A stretch of DNA of 64,000 nt, from NCBI GenBank assembly GCA_019925795.1, contig CM034314.1, positions 78,240,780 through 78,304,779 of the forward strand, in the 5' to 3' direction. The position numbers were made by a program, and so were the translations under genes. The notes beneath the pieces were generated by a model. The model made no database searches. It was not told the origin of the DNA and saw only the letters and a list, made by a program, of their open reading frames with translations. Shown one piece after another: positions 57,316 through 64,000 of the stretch (position 1 is its first letter; every line of letters begins with the position of its first letter). This DNA is from Dendrobium chrysotoxum. Lineage: Eukaryota; Streptophyta; Magnoliopsida; Asparagales; Orchidaceae.

Positions 57316-58600
57316 GCATGAATAAAGTGAGTTAGCTAACCCTTAGGCATAACATAAAGAGGGTAAATGCAGCAAATATAAACACACCAATCAAGTCCTT
57401 AGATCTAAGAGAGCCTAGGCTAAGTGCTTGTGCAACCTACATATGCAAGGACTACGAAAACACTAAGTAAGGAAACCTAATGAAGTGATTAGTGAATGAT
57501 TGGGACACAATCACCCACTAATCCTTCTCCCACATGAATTGCTCTTCACATACATAACCTAGGTTTAAGATTTCACCAAGTGAATTTCCCAAGATTAAGG
57601 ATTTAATAATATATGTAGTTTTAAAAATGTTTAAAATACATATACGTATTAAGTACACAAATATATAATTTTTAAAATAAGATAGTTTAAAAATAATTTC
57701 ATGTTATATTCCTAGGAGATTCACTGGCCACCACCAAGGGGTTTCAAAATATTTTCATATTTAAAATTAATTTTTAATTTTAAAGTAATTAAATAATAAT
57801 CAAATAATTAAGTAATTAGGTAGCACAAAAAATAATCCAAACAATACAGAATTGAATCCAGAAAATAATTTTAAATAAAATTTCATATTTTTCTGAAAAA
57901 TTTAAGGTATTATACACAAAAATCCGATTTAAAATGAATTAGTTATGAATTTTTGAAGTTTAATGTATTAAAAAGGATTTTTAAATAATTTCAAAATAAT
58001 TAATATTTAAAAATAATTATCAAATTAAATTAAATTAAGTATTAAAGTTTCTGGAATTTAAAGTAATTTAATAAAAATAATTTTCATAAGTTTTGAAAAA
58101 TAAATGAATTTTAAATTAATTAATTATTAATTAAATAATCTAAGTATATAATTAATTATAATAATCTAAAATGGAAAAAATATTTATTAATAAAAAAAAA
58201 TAAATAACAAAAATAATTATCTAATTTTGAAAATTATTTAATAAAATTATTTATTATAAATTTGAAAAATATTTAAATTTTAAATTAATTAATTATTAAT
58301 TAAATAATTTAAGTAATTAAAAAAAATATTTAAAATAAGGTATATTTATTAAATTTAAAAGAGTAAATAAACAAATAAATAAATAAAATCTCTGATATGT
58401 TAACATAATTGGAATAAGAGATTTTTTACAAATTTGAAAAATAATTAAATTTTAAATCAATTAATTATTAATTAAGTAAATTAAGTAATTAATAATTAAG
58501 GAAAGTATTTAAAATAGAAAATATTTATTAAAAATAAAAAAAAAGTAAATAAATTTATAAAAAAAAATTAATCTGATTTTGAAAATAATTTAGTAAAATT
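57316..58600. other. AT-rich interior of B2
   Basis: No gene is recognised. Low-complexity AATTAATTATTAATTAA motifs become dense after 57,960. Confidence 0.4.
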
Positions 58601-59690
58601 ATTATTTATAAATTTAGGAATAATTAAATTTTAAATCAATTAATTATTAATTAAGTAATTTAAGTAATTAATAAACTAAAATAATTTAAAAAAAATAGGA
58701 GAAATCATTAATAATTCGAAATTAAATAATAAAAAAAATAAAAATAATAATAATAATTTTATTATTTTAGAATTATTCAATAAAAAAAATAATTTTTATA
58801 AATTTAGAAAGTATTTAAAGTTTAAATTAATTAATGACTAATTAAGTAATATAGGTAATTAATCAATTAGAATAATTTAAAAAAAGAAAGTAATTATTAA
58901 TTCAAATTAAATAATAAAAAAAATAATAATTTTTCTGATTTCAAAATAATTTAATAAGAAAATAATTTTTATAAATTTAGAAAGTATTTAAATTTTGAAT
59001 TAATTAATGACTAATTAAGTAATATAGGTAATTAATCAATTAGAATAATTTCAAAAAGAAAAGTAATTATTAATTCAAATTAAATAATAAAAAAAAAATA
59101 ATTTTTCTGATTTCAAAATAATTTAATAAGAAAATAATTTTTATAAATTTAGAAAGTATTTAAATTTTGAATTAATTTATGACTAATTAAGTAATATAGG
59201 TAATTAATCAATTAGAATAATTTAAAAAAAGAAAGTAATTATTAATTCGAATTAAATAATAAAAATAATAATAATTTTTCTGATTTCAAAATAATTCAAT
59301 AAGAAAATAATTTTTATAAATTTAGAAAGTATTTAAAGTTTAAATTAATTAATACCAAATTAAGTAATTTAGGTAATTAATCAATTAGAATAATTTAAAA
59401 AAGGAAAGTAATTATTAATTCGAATTAAATAATAAAAATAATAATAATTTTTCTAATTTTAAAATAATTCAATAAGAAAATAATTTTTATAAATTTAGAA
59501 AGTATTTAAAGTTTAAATTAATTAATACCTAATTAAGTAATTTAGGTAATTAATCAATTAGAATAATTTAAAAAAGAAAAGTAATTATTAATTCGAATTA
59601 AATAATAAAAATAATAATAATTTTTCTGATATTTCAAAATAATTAATAAAAAAAATATTTTTTTTAATTTTAGAAAGTAATTAATTAATT
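58600..59690. repeat. ~175-bp AT-rich tandem array in B2
   Basis: TTTAGAAAGTATTTAAA recurs near 58803, 58976, 59149, 59326 and 59505. Each is followed by TTAATTAATNNCTAATTAAG, AGGTAATTAATCAATTAGAA and TTATTAATTCGAATTAAATA. The period is about 172-180 bp. Confidence 0.85.
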
Positions 59691-61034
59691 TTTGATTAAA
59701 TATTAAGATATTCAAACAATTAACTAATTAAGAATTACTTAAAATAATATATTTTAACATAATTTTAAAAATTAAATTATTGAAAAGTAATAATAAAATT
59801 TATCTTATTTTTATTTATTTATTTATTTATTTTAAAATAAAATAGATAAAGAAATATTTAATAATATCATTTTAAAAGTATTTAATAATTATTAGTATTA
59901 ACTAAGTGTTTAGATTTTAGGTAATTAAAACTATTTTAAATAATAATAAATACGTCATAAAATAGATATAATTTTAAATTAATGTATTTAAAATAATTAT
60001 TAAATTATTTAAACATATTTTATAAAAAAAATGTACTTAATTTTAATAAAATATTTATAAAAAAAAGAAAGAGAAAATCAACGACTCATGCTATTCATGT
60101 ACGCCGAATTCTATAACCCTAAAATTAAAAAAAGACTTCGTTCTCAAGAATGGCTTTATTGATTTTGATAAAATTTTAAATGTAAATTAAGAACATGAAT
60201 AAAAGTCATGGGGAGGTATTTGAAAGCTCTAAAAAGCACTTATTAGAAAGATATACGGATCTAAGTGTGATGACATAGATCTAAAGTTTTGATAAAATCT
60301 TACCGTTAGATCTTCTAGATTTTGAAATATCTGAGCTTGTAGATTGTCCTCGTATATTCCTCTAGTTGAAGTTGAACTCCAATTCACCTTGGATCGGACG
60401 GTAGAAGTTTTGGAAGGGGAATGACTCGGGTCGCCGGAGATCTTGCGGCCGGCAAGATTTTACCAACGAATTTGAGTGGAGGAAGATGTGGAGATGTTGG
60501 AAGAGCTCTCACACTAAGAAAATTAGGGTTGAGAGCGGCTAGAAAAAAGAAAAAGAAGCAAGCCCCCTTCATGAAGCCCTAAAAGAGTATTTAAATGATT
60601 AAGGCCCTAGATCTACGGCTAGGATTCATCCTAAGATTAATTAGGAGGGAATTAAGGTGATTTAATTAGCCATCCATTTGATTGCTTGATTTAGGAATAA
60701 ATTTAAGCTCATGAGAATGAAAAAATAAATAAATAAATAAGTAAATTAAATTAAGCATATTAGATTAAAATCAAGCCTACAGTCAGATCCGATTTGGGTC
60801 AATTTGGGATTCAATTTGATTTACTCAAATTAACCCAGTTAAATTTAAATAAAATGAACACTCGAATCAAATTAACCTCGACGGGCCTAAGGCAAACTAA
60901 TCAGGCTCAATCGGATACGGTCGAGTCTACTTTGACTCAATTCAAGCTAATTCGAGCTCGAATTGGACTCGACGGGGGTTGATTAAATTAATTAAAGGCC
61001 CTCAAGGGCACTCGAATGAAAATAAAAGTTAACA
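59691..61034. other. B2 right end: AT-rich tract, leader-like tract, terminus
   Basis: AT-rich until about 60,060, then mixed sequence. The minus-strand leader-like segment is at 60,360-60,600. The last ~250 bp contain CGAGTC..CTCGAATTGGACTCG text that resembles 39,120-39,290 of B1 in reverse. Confidence 0.4.
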
Positions 61035-61260
61035 GGGCAGAAGTACAACGTCGGGTAGAAATCTAATAAAAGTTCATCGATGGGCAGAAGTCCGAAGATG
61101 GGTAGAAGCTTGACGTTGGGCAGAAGTCCAACGAAAGTCTCGCGATGGGCAGAAGTCCCGTAATAGGAAGAAGTTCGACATCGGGCAGAAGTTCGACGAA
61201 AGTCCCATGACGGTCATAAGTCCAGCGATGACAGGAAGTTTATAGTCGGGGGTTTCTTGA
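61035..61260. repeat. Irregular GAAGTCCGACG array, right piece of element A
   Basis: Begins with B2's TSD GGGCA and continues GGGCAGAAGTACAACGTCGG, GTAGAAGCTTGACG and AGAAGTCCAACGAAAGTC. It is the third piece of the array split by B1 and B2. Confidence 0.85.
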
Positions 61261-62490
61261 TGGCATAATCCTATATGTAAGAGGTTGAGAGAATCCACCA
61301 ATGATGTATGACATATCTGAGGTTGTATGTCAGAGCACTGCCCGATGATGTTAGCTTATATAAAAGAGGTCGAGAGAATCCATCAATGATGTATGACCTA
61401 TCCGAGGTTATATGTCAGAGACTTGCTCGATGACGTTAACCTATATGAAAGAGGTCGAAAGAATCGACCAAGGATGTGTATAACCTATTCGAGGTTGTAT
61501 GTCAGAGACCTGCTCGATGACGTTAACCTATATGAAAGAGGTCGAGAGAATCCACCAAAAATGTAAGACCTATCCGAGTTTGTATGTTAGAGCCTTTGCT
61601 CGATGACATTAACCTGTGTGGAAGAGGTCGAGAGTATCCACCAAGGATGTATGACCTATCCGAGATTATATATCAGAGACTTGCTCGATGACGTTAACCT
61701 ATATTGAAGAGGTTGAAAGAATCCACCAAGGATGTGTATGACCTATCCAAGGTTGTATGTCAGAGACCTACTCGATGACGTTAACCTATATGAAAGAGGC
61801 CGAGAGAATCCACCAAGAATGTAAGACCTATCCGAGGTTGTATGTCAGAGCTTTTGCTCGATGACGTTAACCTGTGTGGAAGAGATCGAGAGTATCCACC
61901 AATGATGTAAGACCTATCTGAGGTTCTATGTCTTAGCCTTTGCTCGATGACATTAACCTGTGTGAAAGAGGTCAAGAGTATCCACCAAGGATGTAAGACC
62001 TATCCGAGGTTGTATGTCAGAGCCTTTGCTCGATGACATTAACCTGTATGAAAGAGGTCGAGAGTATCCACCAAGGATGTAAGACCTATCTGAGGTTGTA
62101 TGTCAGAGCCTTTGCTCGATGACGTTAACCTATATGAAAGAGGTCGAGAGAATCCACCAAGAATGTAATACCTATCCGAGGTTGTATGTCAGAGCCTTTG
62201 CAATAACGTTAACCTGTGTGGAAGAGGTCGAGAGTATCCACCAAGGATGTAAGACCTATCTGAGGAGCCTTTGCTCGATGACGTTAACCTGTGTGGAAGA
62301 GGTCGAGAGTATCCACCAAGGATGTAAGACCTATCCGAGGTTGTATGTTAGAGCCTTTGCTCGATGACGTTAACATGCGCAGAAGATGTCGAGAGTATCC
62401 ACCAAGGATGTAAGACCTATCCAAGATTGTATGTCAGAGCATTTACTTGATGATGTTAACCTGTATGAAAGAGGTCGAGTCGAATCCCCA
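61261..62490. repeat. 86-bp tandem array (about 14 units) in element A
   Basis: The unit is GATGACGTTAACCTGTGTGG, AAGAGGTCGAGAGTATCCAC, CAAGGATGTAAGACCTATCC, GAGGTTGTATGTCAGAGCCT and TTGCTC. Some units are shortened, for example near 62200 and 62260. It is homologous to the element C array at 44041-44645. Confidence 0.9.
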
Positions 62491-62863
62491 TGGGATTGAT
62501 TTTACCTTAATTGGGAGGGGGCGAACGCCGCGTGTATCCCAAATCAAGGGTGAAGAATGATCTATATTTAGACCGTTACTGCCTTTTTGAGGTCGAGATT
62601 AAGACCTTATCCAAGGAGTAGAAGTCCAGTAAGGGACTGTATAATGCTTAAAATTTATTGGAAGCATCTTTGCATTCGCTGGAAGTTTCTTGAAATATCA
62701 TCTTGATATTGAAAATATTGGAGGAATCTTCTTGGAGTTAAGTTTGCCCCCCAGTCCACATCTGATTCTCATGAAATGGACACAACGATAGCTGATTTAA
62801 GGAAGTTGGCATGAATGACCTGTTGAGGTTGTAGCGAAAATTACCCCCCAGTCTGGAACTACG
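62491..62863. other. Element A 5' untranslated region; gag missing
   Basis: Only about 370 bp separate the 86-bp array from the PBS, against about 1.9 kb in element C where gag sits. No gag remnant is recognised on the minus strand. Confidence 0.6.
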
Positions 62864-62881
62864 TTCCCATAGACGGCACCA
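62864..62881 (-). other. Element A primer binding site
   Basis: On the minus strand TGGTGCCGTCTATGGGAA begins three bases inside the LTR. It differs from the element C site at two positions. Confidence 0.75.
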
Positions 62882-62884
62882 AAC

Positions 62885-64000
62885 TGTTGCGTCCTGGAGT
62901 ATTCGCGGCGGTAGAGAAATATAAGACTTAACATCTTAGCATTGTACGAAGATCCAGTACACAATCAGATAAGAGAGAGGGTGTTACATTCATATGAGAC
63001 ACCATGATTTTTACGTGGAAACTCCTGAAAAGGGGAAAAAACTACGAGGCCTAGCCCAGTTTGAATGAATCCACTAATGTTTGCTGTCGATTACAAATGA
63101 GGCCCTTTCTCGGGAGAAGGCCTTCGCTTGATGTAATAAAAATACATCATATAGAGTGCATTACATGATGGGAATTACAGAAATCAATGTAGACATGTTT
63201 GTTTGGTTTGAAGGACCATAGTCGGCAAACAACGGAGGTCAGGAAGACTATAGTCGGCCGATGATGAAAGTCAGAAAAATCATAGTTGATCGGTGTTGGA
63301 GGTCGGAAGGCCCGTAGTCGGCAGGCGATGGAGGTCGGGAGGACTGTATATGTAAGGCAGTGGCCTGGCAGAGGTCCGGGCATCATGTGGTGGTCTGACA
63401 GAACTCAGGGCCTCAGGTGGTGGTCCGACGAAACTCCAAGCCTCAGGTGGTGGTCCGGCCAAACTCAAGGCCTCAGGTGGTGGTCCGACGGTGGTGCGGC
63501 AGAACCCCGGCAGTGGTCGAAAAGGAGCTAGGCAGCTCGAGCTTTCTTCCTTCTCTTCCTTCTTCTCTTTTGGCTTCCCTCCTCTTTCAAGAGGAAATGT
63601 CGTTCTATTTATAGAATTCTTGAGTGGCATGACTTTGTAAATAAGTGGAAGATCAAGGGTAAATCGGGAGTGGTTCGGATGGACGGCCGATCTTGATTCC
63701 TGTGAGCATATACTATTTAATGGACCTTTGATTGTTTTATTGATATCAGAATTTGATGATCTTAGGCTCGTTGGATTCGTTTCGTCGATCCGCTCGATTT
63801 GAATATAAGCATGTCACGATTGGAGACCGTTTGGTAACCCAAATTGTGGTTTGATCCTTCCAAAAGTGCTTCGAGTCTTTGATTTAGGCCCATTTGGGTT
63901 CGGATTAGGTCGATTTTGGTGTCGTCGGGTTCGTATTTTCGAGACGCTCAGTTCGACTATAAGTTTGTAGAATTTGGAATTCAGATGGTCACTGAATTAA
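62885..64000 (-). repeat. Element A 5' LTR (cut by the window edge)
   Basis: Repeat of 34242-35434 at an offset near 28,643 bp. About 1,116 bp are in the window, and the end would fall near 64,077. The minus-strand TATA box is at 63606-63613. Many substitutions separate it from its partner, in contrast to the near-identical LTRs of C. Confidence 0.88.

Larger units (their letters stand above)
53824..61034. mobile_element. Unit B2: 7.2-kb TG...CA insertion (solo-LTR-like), TSD GGGCA
   Basis: On the plus strand it begins TGTGGACCTCCGAAAGGACA and ends AAAATAAAAGTTAACA. GGGCA flanks it at 53819-53823 and 61035-61039. It is 7,211 bp with no terminal direct repeats and no recognisable coding. Its first 3.5 kb mirror B1; then come an AT-rich tract with ~175-bp tandem repeats (57,600-60,060) and a GC-richer tract at 60,360-60,590. 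Read on the minus strand, that tract looks like a promoter and leader: ATTTAAATACTC, then AGGGCTTCATGAAGGG and CCGCTCTCAACCCTAATTTTC. This favours minus-strand transcription, but orientation is left open. Related to unit D (23619-27429). Confidence 0.85.
34242..64000 (-). mobile_element. LTR retrotransposon A (outermost, non-coding, runs off the right edge)
   Basis: LTRs at 34242-35434 and from 62885 onward are direct repeats. With nested elements removed, the internal part is about 5.6 kb: 35435-39078, 53675-53823 and 61035-62884. Minus orientation is shown by the PBS-like site beside the right LTR, the polypurine tract beside the left LTR, and TATA boxes in both LTRs. The interior is almost wholly tandem arrays and encodes no gag or pol, so A must have moved with proteins from elsewhere. 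Its layout parallels element C, which keeps gag. It is the oldest of the nest: B1 and B2 interrupt it, and its LTRs differ at many positions. Confidence 0.88.

Noticed and set aside
39079..61034. One ~22-kb DNA transposon with TGTTGACC/GGTCAACA-like inverted ends
   Set aside because: The inverted ends belong to two separate units, each with its own 5-bp TSD, on either side of a 149-bp piece of element A.

Overview
This is nuclear DNA of a flowering plant. The evidence is split-gene structure with GT-AG introns, plant type II peroxiredoxin genes, a plant RTE-type LINE, MITEs and nested LTR retrotransposons. The lineage cannot be fixed from the sequence; a monocot is only a guess. Nothing prokaryotic is present.

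The genic half (1 to about 31,175) holds a tandem duplication of a cytosolic type II peroxiredoxin (PRXIIB-like) gene, both copies on the plus strand. Copy 1 enters the window inside its intron 2; only exon 3 (8068-8321) is present. Copy 2 is complete: exons 19830-19984, 20294-20373 and 29396-29649 encode exactly 162 aa. It keeps the peroxidatic Cys51, but Leu replaces the expected resolving Cys76. Intron 2 is enormous in both copies (at least 8 kb and 9.0 kb) and full of degenerate repeats. Alignable introns let insertions be ordered. A 5'-truncated LINE (copy 1), a 3.8-kb solo-LTR-like unit and two Mutator-like MITEs (copy 2) each have an empty site in the other copy, so they post-date the duplication. 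The two exons 3 differ at 13 bases in 11 codons, and every changed codon changes the amino acid. Between the genes lie three diverged ~2-kb LTR-like repeats and a dead syntaxin fragment.

The distal half (34,242-64,000) is a nest of LTR elements with no host genes. Element A (minus strand, running off the right edge) is non-coding and built of tandem arrays: an 85/86-bp AT-rich array, a ~2.7-kb array with a 29-bp period, an irregular GAAGTCCGAC-type array and a different 86-bp array. Two related TG...CA units, B1 (39079-53674, TSD GAAGG) and B2 (53824-61034, TSD GGGCA), inserted into A in opposite orientations 149 bp apart. They form a ~3.5-kb-arm inverted repeat. Neither shows terminal direct repeats, so they look like solo LTRs of unusually long LTRs. 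Element C (40899-47610, TSD CCTCT, minus strand) sits inside B1. It has nearly identical 1,022-bp LTRs, a PBS-like site, a PPT and one intact gag-like ORF, but no pol. A and C share PBS, PPT and the 86-bp array, so they are related families, with A lacking gag. The inferred order of insertion is A, then B1 and B2, with C last and inside B1.
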